Positions 43,846 to 54,149 of a stretch of DNA of 64,000 bases are shown piece after piece (the first letter of the stretch is position 1; every line of letters begins with the position of its first letter). The DNA comes from Gordius sp. MW1. Lineage: Eukaryota > Nematomorpha > Gordioida > Gordea > Gordiidae. The notes under the pieces were generated by a model. That model did no database searches, was not told where the DNA came from, and saw only the letters and a list, made by a program, of their open reading frames with translations. The stretch is from NCBI GenBank assembly GCA_964036665.1, contig OZ038526.1:8804001-8868000 (forward strand). The letters run 5' to 3'. A program made the position numbers and the translations under genes.

Positions 43846-44494
43846 GAAAAAACGACTTTTTTGGAGATTTGGGGGCGCTCCTTTCGATGTCGACGTTAGC
43901 CCATCCCATTTCGGCTAACCAGCTCGTGTCTGTTTTTATCGCTGTGGCCCAGTTGTATTTTATGGCTAGACATAGAGTTTTTAGCTGTTTGTCGTGGGTG
44001 GTAAGTACCTCCATGGGTGTGTTAGGCGTGCACGCTTTTGTCATTTCTATTGCGTATTTGGCCTCGTGCCGATCGCGTTTCTGTATTCGCTGATCTGGAT
44101 CTTTGAGAAGGGCGTCTAGCCCTTGTGTATGTTTTAGTATGTCGTCATACACATTTGCCGGCGTTTTTGGTATTTCCGGCGCGGGTAGGACCTGCATGGT
44201 CGCAGGTGTGATTGGTTGCAAGGTGTTCGGTGGCACTTCCCGAATGGCTAGGTTCCCCATAACCGTGAGGGAGGATTGCAACATCTCCCGCATTGCGTCT
44301 ATTTGACGCTGATTCGCTTCAGCCATCTTCTGGTTTGTTTTAGCTTGTTCCTTCTGGAACTCCACTAGTTGCGCTATTAGCTCGTTAGGGCCCCCAGCGG
44401 GTACCCCTGCTCTGACAGGGCCCAAAGAGGAGCCAACAGGGCTGAGTGGAGTTGTCTCCCCGTCTTTACCACGGTTCCCGGCTGATTTAGTCAT
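43769..44494 (-). CDS. Element B Gag-like protein (copy B2)
   Basis: Protein identical to the B1 Gag (coiled coil, Pro-rich linker, KTLCLAIKYNW block, Gly/Arg tail). The intact gag beside a truncated pol means B2 could supply only particle protein. Confidence 0.75.
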   Translation of the reverse strand: MTKSAGNRGKDGETTPLSPVGSSLGPVRAGVPAGGPNELIAQLVEFQKEQAKTNQKMAEANQRQIDAMREMLQSSLTVMGNLAIREVPPNTLQPITPATMQVLPAPEIPKTPANVYDDILKHTQGLDALLKDPDQRIQKRDRHEAKYAIEMTKACTPNTPMEVLTTHDKQLKTLCLAIKYNWATAIKTDTSWLAEMGWANVDIERSAPKSPKKSFFRGAGRGRGSKPGRHFTKNAAPAPRS

Positions 44495-44903
44495 GTAGGG
44501 GGGAAAAATTTTGGAGGTAAATATCGAGTGGTAAAAAGAGGGGGGCAGAGTGCGTAAATGCGTGGGAACAGAATAAGAAGCGAATGCGATGGAGTTGGTG
44601 TAACGCGTTTATATAGTGCGCGAGTCACGTGCTCGGGGGTCAATCTGGGAGAAGGGTTATGCCCTTCTTCCAGATCCCCTGGTTACGCAATTGTTTCACC
44701 AGGGGCTTTTATTTTACCCAATAAAAACTAATAACTCGTACACTACAAATATGTCATAAAAAAGCGAAATTTTGGAGGTAAATATCGAGTGGTAAAAAGA
44801 GGGGGGCAGAGTGCGTAAATGCGTGGGAACAGAATAAGAAGCGAATGCGATGGAGTTGGTGTAACGCGTTTATATAGTGCGCGAGTCACGTGCTCGGGGG
44901 ATT

Positions 44904-46907
44904 TTAGGTTCGGTTTTCCCCCTCGCTTTCCAGGATTTCGCTTTCCCAGAAGCCCAAGTCTATTTCATCTTCATCATTGCCTATGCTTAGCAGATCTAGC
45001 TCCTCTGTGTTGGGGAGCTGTTCGGGTACGACATTACGTGCAAGTGGCAGGAATACGCGTGAAGGCTCATCCGCCGGGTTTTCGGTTGTTGAGACCCATC
45101 TTAGGTTAAAGTGCAACCTTAGTAAGTGAGAGACATCGTACGACGCGACGAAATACGCTATTATTTTCTCCACTACGGGTGAGTTCGAACCACCTTTTCG
45201 GAGCACGAAATATGCTGTCATGGAATCCGTGAACACCTTGGGGTATCGGAACCCATTGTGGATTGCGTGAAGATACGCATAGATGGCGGCTAGCGTCTCG
45301 GTTGCGGTTATGTGGTTCGTGTTGGTCCAATCGAGTCCTATAGCTTGAGCAGCTGTTTCGAACGATACGGAGAATTTGACGTCTCCCCATGCGATACCGA
45401 TGTGAGTGTCTGACGCGTCTGCGTAGATGGTTGTATCGTGCTCTCTATGGAGTGGGATGACTTGCGTGAGTAGTGCCAAACATCCTTCTAGTTTCTTGTG
45501 GGCAGCGGGTCTGTCGTGACTGGTGCCATTGCCGGTAGACAAGGAATAGAATGTGGTAAAAAGTTTCGGCATCCCCGTCAAGTTGTAATAAAAGTAGTTG
45601 AGGATGCCCAGCGCTTCCAGTAATACGTAGTCCTCTGGCGGCCTCGGTGTGGCCAAGAAGAGGAAAAGGATGTCAGCTGCGTACCGAAGGCGTTGTTGTA
45701 TTTCAGGGGTGCACTTGACTGTGTGTGTGGCGAAGTCAAGGACCATACCCAGGTATTTGATTTTGGTCTCTGCTGTGCAGGACGATTTACTGGTATTGAT
45801 TGTTAAACCCCAATCGGCTGCCATTTGGGCGATGTTGCCCAAGTCGGTGACGACGTGGTCCTCATCTTTCGCGAAGATAAGTATATCATCGAGATATACA
45901 TTGTAGTTGCACCGCGTGACCGCCGACTTCACTAGGTCCGCTACGACCGTTTGTAGAACATATGGCGAGAACGATGCGCCCATCGGTAGGACATTGTACT
46001 GGTATGATTTTCCCCTCCACTTGTAACCGCAGTATCGTTTGTAATTTTTGTGGAGGGGAATACTGAAGAACGCCGCTTTCAGATCGATTTTAGCGGCGAA
46101 GTTAGCTGATGCTAACTGCTTTGCAGTCAACGGAATAGTCGCCAACTTCACTGGGAGATGGTGGAAGTTTTTTGAAGCTTCTGACATATCCGTGATAACC
46201 CGGGCGTCTCCGTTGCTTTTGGCTATGAAGAATGTTGCGGAGGTGATCGCGAGCGCTTGCGTCTCAGTAACAACCCCCGATTCCTTCATTGCAGTATAAT
46301 AGCTTGGACTGCCTTTTGATATGCTACCCCCCCTGTTGGGCTTGAACAAGCCACCATTTGCCCTGATTTTGGCTAAGTTCAGGGGGGGTTTAAAGCCGTT
46401 GAAGGCTATATCCAATGTGAAGTGGGACATCATTGGATGAGGCTTTAGCCTTGTGGTTTTAATGTCTAGCGGCCCCGTGGGCTTTTTGCTAGCTGCCTCT
46501 TTTCCCCATCGGAAGAGGACTTTGTGATGATTGATGAGCGTTGGTATTAGGCTTGACCCTTGATCGGTGTCGAGTGGCTCATCCGTGGGGTTTACCCTTG
46601 CCGAAGTATCTGGCGGCGGTACTGGGTACGTACGAGGTGGTAGCGGATCCGGTTGTGTATCCTCCGGGTCGTTTGTTGGTTGTGGGGGCGAGAATATTAG
46701 TCGGCGAGTCTCCCTTAAGAAATTTACGATTTGTCGCCACCACCTGGGAGACTCGATATTCTCGTCACCGTCTAGGGCCGGTTCGCCCGAAGGCCCGTAA
46801 CCCCAGTTGTTGACTGTTTGCTTTAGTAGCTTACGAACGCGGGGCAGGGGCCGCGTTCTTCGTGAAGTGTCGGCCCGGCTTGCTGCCTCGGCCCCTGCCA
46901 GCGCCTC
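44904..46907 (-). CDS. Element B Pol (copy B3)
   Basis: RT plus RNase H with a protein sequence identical to B1, all catalytic motifs intact. Same +1 overlap with gag. Confidence 0.85.
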   Translation of the reverse strand, partial: EALAGAEAASRADTSRRTRPLPRVRKLLKQTVNNWGYGPSGEPALDGDENIESPRWWRQIVNFLRETRRLIFSPPQPTNDPEDTQPDPLPPRTYPVPPPDTSARVNPTDEPLDTDQGSSLIPTLINHHKVLFRWGKEAASKKPTGPLDIKTTRLKPHPMMSHFTLDIAFNGFKPPLNLAKIRANGGLFKPNRGGSISKGSPSYYTAMKESGVVTETQALAITSATFFIAKSNGDARVITDMSEASKNFHHLPVKLATIPLTAKQLASANFAAKIDLKAAFFSIPLHKNYKRYCGYKWRGKSYQYNVLPMGASFSPYVLQTVVADLVKSAVTRCNYNVYLDDILIFAKDEDHVVTDLGNIAQMAADWGLTINTSKSSCTAETKIKYLGMVLDFATHTVKCTPEIQQRLRYAADILFLFLATPRPPEDYVLLEALGILNYFYYNLTGMPKLFTTFYSLSTGNGTSHDRPAAHKKLEGCLALLTQVIPLHREHDTTIYADASDTHIGIAWGDVKFSVSFETAAQAIGLDWTNTNHITATETLAAIYAYLHAIHNGFRYPKVFTDSMTAYFVLRKGGSNSPVVEKIIAYFVASYDVSHLLRLHFNLRWVSTTENPADEPSRVFLPLARNVVPEQLPNTEELDLLSIGNDEDEIDLGFWESEILESEGENRT

Positions 46908-47556
46908 GAAAAAACGACTTTTTTGGAGATTTGGGGGCGCTCCTTTCGATGTCGACGTTAGCCCATCCCATTTCGGCTAACCAGCTCGTGTCTGTTTTTA
47001 TCGCTGTGGCCCAGTTGTATTTTATGGCTAGACATAGAGTTTTTAGCTGTTTGTCGTGGGTGGTAAGTACCTCCATGGGTGTGTTAGGCGTGCACGCTTT
47101 TGTCATTTCTATTGCGTATTTGGCCTCGTGCCGATCGCGTTTCTGTATTCGCTGATCTGGATCTTTGAGAAGGGCGTCTAGCCCTTGTGTATGTTTTAGT
47201 ATGTCGTCATACACATTTGCCGGCGTTTTTGGTATTTCCGGCGCGGGTAGGACCTGCATGGTCGCAGGTGTGATTGGTTGCAAGGTGTTCGGTGGCACTT
47301 CCCGAATGGCTAGGTTCCCCATAACCGTGAGGGAGGATTGCAACATCTCCCGCATTGCGTCTATTTGACGCTGATTCGCTTCAGCCATCTTCTGGTTTGT
47401 TTTAGCTTGTTCCTTCTGGAACTCCACTAGTTGCGCTATTAGCTCGTTAGGGCCCCCAGCGGGTACCCCTGCTCTGACAGGGCCCAAAGAGGAGCCAACA
47501 GGGCTGAGTGGAGTTGTCTCCCCGTCTTTACCACGGTTCCCGGCTGATTTAGTCAT
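46831..47556 (-). CDS. Element B Gag-like protein (copy B3)
   Basis: 241 residues identical to B1 Gag. Overlaps the pol frame as in the other copies. Confidence 0.75.
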   Translation of the reverse strand: MTKSAGNRGKDGETTPLSPVGSSLGPVRAGVPAGGPNELIAQLVEFQKEQAKTNQKMAEANQRQIDAMREMLQSSLTVMGNLAIREVPPNTLQPITPATMQVLPAPEIPKTPANVYDDILKHTQGLDALLKDPDQRIQKRDRHEAKYAIEMTKACTPNTPMEVLTTHDKQLKTLCLAIKYNWATAIKTDTSWLAEMGWANVDIERSAPKSPKKSFFRGAGRGRGSKPGRHFTKNAAPAPRS

Positions 47557-47998
47557 GTAGGGGGGAAAAATTTTGGAGGTAAATATCGAGTGGTAAAAAG
47601 AGGGGGGCAGAGTGCGTAAATGCGTGGGAACAGAATAAGAAGCGAATGCGATGGAGTTGGTGTAACGCGTTTATATAGTGCGCGAGTCACGTGCTCGGGG
47701 GAATTTCAGGGAGAACCTCTTATGGAGGTTCTCCCTGGGGATGGTTACGCGAATGTTTCGCCATCTCCTTTTTATTTTATTCTAGAATATTACACACTTA
47801 TTTAGATATGCATTATGGGTAATAATATATGCGACAATAAATGAAAATTATGGGTAAGGGCGTTACGGCACGTAAAGCAAACGCAAAAGACAAGAATAAA
47901 TAGTATTTTACTAGTCTCGAATTATAGTAAGATTCTTAGACTAAGTTACGGTCTTTAAGCTTTAGCAAATCGGTTGTAGTTCTCTGTGTAATTTTCAT

Positions 47999-49936
47999 TT
48001 ATTGATAGGATTCGTCGGGGACGATAACTTCGGGTGTGCATTTCTGTGATATCAGGTCGACCATGTACTCATCATTGAAGAATTCACGTGATGGAAGATC
48101 GGCCATGTTCTGATCTGTGGGTACCCATTTCAGGCCATTCTTTATTCTAAGCACGTGATGTATACCTATACATAGTGCTATTTTGGTGAACGCACCTTCC
48201 AAGTGTGGCGCGTGAGCCGACCCTTTTTTGAAGATATAGAAGGCGGTTTTTGAATCGGTGTATATCGTAGGCGTCATGTTGGGATATTCTACTAAAACCC
48301 TGAGGTACGCTATGGGTATAGCGAGTAATTCCAGCAAGTTGATCGTTGGTATGTAGTTCTGGCATTTAAACATTGCCAAGGCGTCAGCGATCGTCACTGA
48401 CATGAATTCGGCCATAAAGTATATACCAATGTGGCTGGTGGATGCGTCACCGTACGCATCACTATCATACGTGGTCACCATTGGCAACGGGTGATTCATC
48501 AAAGTCTTGAGAGTCACCATTTTTTGTACCAGGAGTCTTGTGTTGAATGGTATATTTGTTGCCCCGAGACAGATGTTATATGCTGGGGAAAAGAACTTCG
48601 TCCAACCAGTCACCATGTAAGTGTAATGCGTAAGTATTCCTAAGCATGTTTGCGCTACTATCGGGTGTGGTTTTTTGTTTGTTGTGATGAAGTGAGAGAT
48701 AATCATGATGGCTGCATCGATCTTCCTCAAGAACTTAGCATTGATCGATAGTTGATGTTGTATCAGGTTAATGTAAATCCCGAGGTAGTTGAGCATACGC
48801 TGGGGTGTAGTTTCGGATTTCATTTCGTTAATCGAAAGATTCCACTTTCGTGCTAATCTCAGAAAGGATTTGGTGTTGCTGCGTACTTCTTCCGCTGTTG
48901 TGCCGTAGATCAATATATCATCGAGGTATACGTTATATCGGCACGTTGTTACTGACTTCTCGCATAAGTCTAACATAATCTGTTGTAACACGTAAGGTGA
49001 AAAGGACGCACCCATTGGGAGGACTTTGTATGCGTATTTGTATCTTCCGGACTTGAAACCAAACAGGTGTGATATTGATGGGTCAAGTTGTATGGCGAAG
49101 AACGCACTTTTCATGTCTATCTTGCAAGCGTAATTGGCTTCTGCTAGAGGTTTTGCAATCAAGGGGATAGATCGTAGCGAAAAGGGGTATGATACAAAGT
49201 TTTTGGAGATAATTGAAAGATCCGCGATCATACGTGGGGACCCATCGTTTTTGGGTATAAAGTACATAGGGGATGGGATTGTGTTGGCATTGCGTCTAAC
49301 GACATGTGAGTTGGTAACCTGTGCCACCAGGTTCCTGTGGACGCGAGGAATTGGCCTTACATACCTGGGAACAAGGTATTGCCAATTGTTATTGGCGAGG
49401 GCTCGCCTACTTATCTTGGGTTTAAACCCTTTGGTAGCGACATTGAATGTGAAAAGGGATTGGGAGTGATGGGGCCGTAATAATGTTGCGGCTAAATCGA
49501 GGGGTGAAGAGAAGGGGATTCGATTACCATCGCTGATGTCCCAGAAAGCGGGGAAGTTGGGGATATTAGAGGGTTCGTTAATAGTGGGGATCGGCTCGCT
49601 ATCTAATCCGATATCATGAAGGGGGCCATTGAGGAATTCCGGCACCTCAGCGTGCTCAGGCGGCGACGTAGAAGGGTGGTCCAGTGGAGGGGTCCCTTCA
49701 TCCGGTCCATCATCAAGGGAGACAGAATTGATAGCGATGCTCCGGGCTAATTGAATGTAGTTATTTAGCCATATTGGAGCGGTCCGTCCCCCATTGATGC
49801 TCGGCGGGTTATCACCGCTGCCGAGGGTCGCCGCCGCCGTCCGCACGATCTGTCGCTCAGTCCTTCCTAGCCTCAGGCGCCCCTTTCTTTCTGTTGAAAG
49901 GCGCCTTCCTTGGCATAGGCTGTTGATAATTCGGAC
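47999..49936 (-). CDS. Element A Pol (copy A2)
   Basis: RT plus RNase H, protein identical to A1, motifs intact. The shift site TCC TTT CGT lies at 49933-49943. Confidence 0.85.
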   Translation of the reverse strand, partial: VRIINSLCQGRRLSTERKGRLRLGRTERQIVRTAAATLGSGDNPPSINGGRTAPIWLNNYIQLARSIAINSVSLDDGPDEGTPPLDHPSTSPPEHAEVPEFLNGPLHDIGLDSEPIPTINEPSNIPNFPAFWDISDGNRIPFSSPLDLAATLLRPHHSQSLFTFNVATKGFKPKISRRALANNNWQYLVPRYVRPIPRVHRNLVAQVTNSHVVRRNANTIPSPMYFIPKNDGSPRMIADLSIISKNFVSYPFSLRSIPLIAKPLAEANYACKIDMKSAFFAIQLDPSISHLFGFKSGRYKYAYKVLPMGASFSPYVLQQIMLDLCEKSVTTCRYNVYLDDILIYGTTAEEVRSNTKSFLRLARKWNLSINEMKSETTPQRMLNYLGIYINLIQHQLSINAKFLRKIDAAIMIISHFITTNKKPHPIVAQTCLGILTHYTYMVTGWTKFFSPAYNICLGATNIPFNTRLLVQKMVTLKTLMNHPLPMVTTYDSDAYGDASTSHIGIYFMAEFMSVTIADALAMFKCQNYIPTINLLELLAIPIAYLRVLVEYPNMTPTIYTDSKTAFYIFKKGSAHAPHLEGAFTKIALCIGIHHVLRIKNGLKWVPTDQNMADLPSREFFNDEYMVDLISQKCTPEVIVPDESYQ

Positions 49937-50693
49937 GAAAGGAATTAATTTGCTCTCCCATCTGTCCGAATCCGTTTTTAACTGCCCAATCCTTGGTTTT
50001 ACCAGTCACCACCTGCCATCCGTAATATGTTGCCATGGCTATTGTTTTTATTCTTTCGGAGAATACATCCGTGGCTTTGGTTTGATCATCCCATACCTCT
50101 CCTAATTCTAGGAGGAAATCTATTTCGTGTTTTTGGTACAATGGGATGGTTTTGTTTTTCTCGTCGGCTTCCTTGAGGCCTTTGAGTCTCTGTTTAAGTA
50201 GGTCAGTGCCCGTTTGTTCGATTCCCGAGACCTTCTTTTCCACTTCTCTAGTGATGATTGCGTTCAACTCATCATGGGTAAGGGTAAAGGTGTTTGGGTT
50301 GTATTGGGCTGATATCGTCGGTACTTGACGTGGTGGCTTGAAGATTGGTGGTTGTAATAAAGGGGGAATGTATGGGGGGGCCCATGTCGGAGCATTACTG
50401 GTACTTTTGCTCCGTGATTCTTGCTCTTTTGCTCGTCGTAAGGATATTACATCATTCCTTATGGACTTCAGCTCTTTTGCAATCCATTCCACTGTATTGG
50501 ATGCTAGTGGTGTGCCCGGGTCGTCCTTGGTGGCGTCCAAGAAATTGGATGCCCCTGTGGAGTCGAGGTGAGAGTCTTCTTCGTCATCTCGCACCTCACT
50601 GAAGGGGGGCTCTAGGGTAGGGTTGGACGTTGTAAAAGTGGGGGCTGTCGTGGTGACAGAGGTGGTAGTTATAGAACGTAGATGGTAGGCCAT
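49857..50693 (-). CDS. Element A Gag-like protein (copy A2)
   Basis: 278 residues identical to A1 Gag. The gag stop lies 149 nt inside the pol open frame. Confidence 0.75.
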   Translation of the reverse strand: MAYHLRSITTTSVTTTAPTFTTSNPTLEPPFSEVRDDEEDSHLDSTGASNFLDATKDDPGTPLASNTVEWIAKELKSIRNDVISLRRAKEQESRSKSTSNAPTWAPPYIPPLLQPPIFKPPRQVPTISAQYNPNTFTLTHDELNAIITREVEKKVSGIEQTGTDLLKQRLKGLKEADEKNKTIPLYQKHEIDFLLELGEVWDDQTKATDVFSERIKTIAMATYYGWQVVTGKTKDWAVKNGFGQMGEQINSFRPNYQQPMPRKAPFNRKKGAPEARKD

Positions 50694-51090
50694 GGGGTAA
50701 AAATTATGGGTAAGGGCGTTACGGCACGTAAAGCAAACGCAAAAGACAAGAATAAATAGTATTTTACTAGTCTCGAATTATAGTAAGATTCTTAGACTAA
50801 GTTACGGTCTTTAAGCTTTCAATCAATCAATCTGGGAGAAGGGTTATGCCCTTCTTCCAGATCCCCTGGTTACGCAATTGTTTCACCAGGGGCTTTTATT
50901 TTACCCAATAAAAACTAATAACTCGTACACTACAAATATGTCATAAAAAAGCGAAATTTTGGAGGTAAATATCGAGTGGTAAAAAGAGGGGGGCAGAGTG
51001 CGTAAATGCGTGGGAACAGAATAAGAAGCGAATGCGATGGAGTTGGTGTAACGCGTTTATATAGTGCGCGAGTCACGTGCTCGGGGGATT

Positions 51091-53094
51091 TTAGGTTCGG
51101 TTTTCCCCCTCGCTTTCCAGGATTTCGCTTTCCCAGAAGCCCAAGTCTATTTCATCTTCATCATTGCCTATGCTTAGCAGATCTAGCTCCTCTGTGTTGG
51201 GGAGCTGTTCGGGTACGACATTACGTGCAAGTGGCAGGAATACGCGTGAAGGCTCATCCGCCGGGTTTTCGGTTGTTGAGACCCATCTTAGGTTAAAGTG
51301 CAACCTTAGTAAGTGAGAGACATCGTACGACGCGACGAAATACGCTATTATTTTCTCCACTACGGGTGAGTTCGAACCACCTTTTCGGAGCACGAAATAT
51401 GCTGTCATGGAATCCGTGAACACCTTGGGGTATCGGAACCCATTGTGGATTGCGTGAAGATACGCATAGATGGCGGCTAGCGTCTCGGTTGCGGTTATGT
51501 GGTTCGTGTTGGTCCAATCGAGTCCTATAGCTTGAGCAGCTGTTTCGAACGATACGGAGAATTTGACGTCTCCCCATGCGATACCGATGTGAGTGTCTGA
51601 CGCGTCTGCGTAGATGGTTGTATCGTGCTCTCTATGGAGTGGGATGACTTGCGTGAGTAGTGCCAAACATCCTTCTAGTTTCTTGTGGGCAGCGGGTCTG
51701 TCGTGACTGGTGCCATTGCCGGTAGACAAGGAATAGAATGTGGTAAAAAGTTTCGGCATCCCCGTCAAGTTGTAATAAAAGTAGTTGAGGATGCCCAGCG
51801 CTTCCAGTAATACGTAGTCCTCTGGCGGCCTCGGTGTGGCCAAGAAGAGGAAAAGGATGTCAGCTGCGTACCGAAGGCGTTGTTGTATTTCAGGGGTGCA
51901 CTTGACTGTGTGTGTGGCGAAGTCAAGGACCATACCCAGGTATTTGATTTTGGTCTCTGCTGTGCAGGACGATTTACTGGTATTGATTGTTAAACCCCAA
52001 TCGGCTGCCATTTGGGCGATGTTGCCCAAGTCGGTGACGACGTGGTCCTCATCTTTCGCGAAGATAAGTATATCATCGAGATATACATTGTAGTTGCACC
52101 GCGTGACCGCCGACTTCACTAGGTCCGCTACGACCGTTTGTAGAACATATGGCGAGAACGATGCGCCCATCGGTAGGACATTGTACTGGTATGATTTTCC
52201 CCTCCACTTGTAACCGCAGTATCGTTTGTAATTTTTGTGGAGGGGAATACTGAAGAACGCCGCTTTCAGATCGATTTTAGCGGCGAAGTTAGCTGATGCT
52301 AACTGCTTTGCAGTCAACGGAATAGTCGCCAACTTCACTGGGAGATGGTGGAAGTTTTTTGAAGCTTCTGACATATCCGTGATAACCCGGGCGTCTCCGT
52401 TGCTTTTGGCTATGAAGAATGTTGCGGAGGTGATCGCGAGCGCTTGCGTCTCAGTAACAACCCCCGATTCCTTCATTGCAGTATAATAGCTTGGACTGCC
52501 TTTTGATATGCTACCCCCCCTGTTGGGCTTGAACAAGCCACCATTTGCCCTGATTTTGGCTAAGTTCAGGGGGGGTTTAAAGCCGTTGAAGGCTATATCC
52601 AATGTGAAGTGGGACATCATTGGATGAGGCTTTAGCCTTGTGGTTTTAATGTCTAGCGGCCCCGTGGGCTTTTTGCTAGCTGCCTCTTTTCCCCATCGGA
52701 AGAGGACTTTGTGATGATTGATGAGCGTTGGTATTAGGCTTGACCCTTGATCGGTGTCGAGTGGCTCATCCGTGGGGTTTACCCTTGCCGAAGTATCTGG
52801 CGGCGGTACTGGGTACGTACGAGGTGGTAGCGGATCCGGTTGTGTATCCTCCGGGTCGTTTGTTGGTTGTGGGGGCGAGAATATTAGTCGGCGAGTCTCC
52901 CTTAAGAAATTTACGATTTGTCGCCACCACCTGGGAGACTCGATATTCTCGTCACCGTCTAGGGCCGGTTCGCCCGAAGGCCCGTAACCCCAGTTGTTGA
53001 CTGTTTGCTTTAGTAGCTTACGAACGCGGGGCAGGGGCCGCGTTCTTCGTGAAGTGTCGGCCCGGCTTGCTGCCTCGGCCCCTGCCAGCGCCTC
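51091..53094 (-). CDS. Element B Pol (copy B4)
   Basis: RT plus RNase H, protein identical to B1 and B3, motifs intact. Confidence 0.85.
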   Translation of the reverse strand, partial: EALAGAEAASRADTSRRTRPLPRVRKLLKQTVNNWGYGPSGEPALDGDENIESPRWWRQIVNFLRETRRLIFSPPQPTNDPEDTQPDPLPPRTYPVPPPDTSARVNPTDEPLDTDQGSSLIPTLINHHKVLFRWGKEAASKKPTGPLDIKTTRLKPHPMMSHFTLDIAFNGFKPPLNLAKIRANGGLFKPNRGGSISKGSPSYYTAMKESGVVTETQALAITSATFFIAKSNGDARVITDMSEASKNFHHLPVKLATIPLTAKQLASANFAAKIDLKAAFFSIPLHKNYKRYCGYKWRGKSYQYNVLPMGASFSPYVLQTVVADLVKSAVTRCNYNVYLDDILIFAKDEDHVVTDLGNIAQMAADWGLTINTSKSSCTAETKIKYLGMVLDFATHTVKCTPEIQQRLRYAADILFLFLATPRPPEDYVLLEALGILNYFYYNLTGMPKLFTTFYSLSTGNGTSHDRPAAHKKLEGCLALLTQVIPLHREHDTTIYADASDTHIGIAWGDVKFSVSFETAAQAIGLDWTNTNHITATETLAAIYAYLHAIHNGFRYPKVFTDSMTAYFVLRKGGSNSPVVEKIIAYFVASYDVSHLLRLHFNLRWVSTTENPADEPSRVFLPLARNVVPEQLPNTEELDLLSIGNDEDEIDLGFWESEILESEGENRT

Positions 53095-53743
53095 GAAAAA
53101 ACGACTTTTTTGGAGATTTGGGGGCGCTCCTTTCGATGTCGACGTTAGCCCATCCCATTTCGGCTAACCAGCTCGTGTCTGTTTTTATCGCTGTGGCCCA
53201 GTTGTATTTTATGGCTAGACATAGAGTTTTTAGCTGTTTGTCGTGGGTGGTAAGTACCTCCATGGGTGTGTTAGGCGTGCACGCTTTTGTCATTTCTATT
53301 GCGTATTTGGCCTCGTGCCGATCGCGTTTCTGTATTCGCTGATCTGGATCTTTGAGAAGGGCGTCTAGCCCTTGTGTATGTTTTAGTATGTCGTCATACA
53401 CATTTGCCGGCGTTTTTGGTATTTCCGGCGCGGGTAGGACCTGCATGGTCGCAGGTGTGATTGGTTGCAAGGTGTTCGGTGGCACTTCCCGAATGGCTAG
53501 GTTCCCCATAACCGTGAGGGAGGATTGCAACATCTCCCGCATTGCGTCTATTTGACGCTGATTCGCTTCAGCCATCTTCTGGTTTGTTTTAGCTTGTTCC
53601 TTCTGGAACTCCACTAGTTGCGCTATTAGCTCGTTAGGGCCCCCAGCGGGTACCCCTGCTCTGACAGGGCCCAAAGAGGAGCCAACAGGGCTGAGTGGAG
53701 TTGTCTCCCCGTCTTTACCACGGTTCCCGGCTGATTTAGTCAT
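53018..53743 (-). CDS. Element B Gag-like protein (copy B4)
   Basis: 241 residues identical to the other B copies, preceded by R_B with its TATA box. Confidence 0.75.
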   Translation of the reverse strand: MTKSAGNRGKDGETTPLSPVGSSLGPVRAGVPAGGPNELIAQLVEFQKEQAKTNQKMAEANQRQIDAMREMLQSSLTVMGNLAIREVPPNTLQPITPATMQVLPAPEIPKTPANVYDDILKHTQGLDALLKDPDQRIQKRDRHEAKYAIEMTKACTPNTPMEVLTTHDKQLKTLCLAIKYNWATAIKTDTSWLAEMGWANVDIERSAPKSPKKSFFRGAGRGRGSKPGRHFTKNAAPAPRS

Positions 53744-53888
53744 GTAGGGGGGAAAAATTTTGGAGGTAAATATCGAGTGGTAAAAAGAGGGGGGCAGAGT
53801 GCGTAAATGCGTGGGAACAGAATAAGAAGCGAATGCGATGGAGTTGGTGTAACGCGTTTATATAGTGCGCGAGTCACGTGCTCGGGGG

Positions 53889-54149
53889 TCAATCTGGGAG
53901 AAGGGTTATGCCCTTCTTCCAGATCCCCTGGTTACGCAATTGTTTCACCAGGGGCTTTTATTTTACCCAATAAAAACTAATAACTCGTACACTACAAATA
54001 TGTCATAAAAAAGCGAAATTTTGGAGGTAAATATCGAGTGGTAAAAAGAGGGGGGCAGAGTGCGTAAATGCGTGGGAACAGAATAAGAAGCGAATGCGAT
54101 GGAGTTGGTGTAACGCGTTTATATAGTGCGCGAGTCACGTGCTCGGGGG
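53889..54149 (-). repeat. Lone element B terminal repeat (R_B plus 3-prime unit)
   Basis: 261 bp comprising R_B, AATAAA and the double hairpin without any coding part. Its hairpin end abuts the 5-prime end of B4 (AGATTGA|CCCCC) and its CCCCC end abuts the reversed A3, making a head-to-head junction. Confidence 0.88.

Larger units (their letters stand above)
42827..44639 (-). mobile_element. Element B, copy B2 (3-prime truncated)
   Basis: It contains R_B, gag and the first half of pol, ending within the RT just before the second Asp of YLDD. The rest is replaced by the element A 3-prime end. It is otherwise identical to B1. Confidence 0.9.
44640..47701 (-). mobile_element. Element B, copy B3 (full length)
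   Basis: 3,062 bp, with the same parts and coordinates offset by 5,142 from B1. Its hairpin end touches the R_B of B2 through AGATTGA|CCCCCGAG. Confidence 0.88.
47702..50819 (-). mobile_element. Element A, copy A2 (full length)
   Basis: 3,118 bp, offset 11,327 from A1. Its R_A begins AAAGCTTAAAG, lacking the GCT of the 5-prime copy in A1. It sits between B3 and B4. Confidence 0.88.
50820..53888 (-). mobile_element. Element B, copy B4 (full length)
   Basis: 3,069 bp, offset 11,329 from B1. Its 3-prime end carries extra ATTG units (AGATTGATTGATTG) at the junction with A2. Confidence 0.88.
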
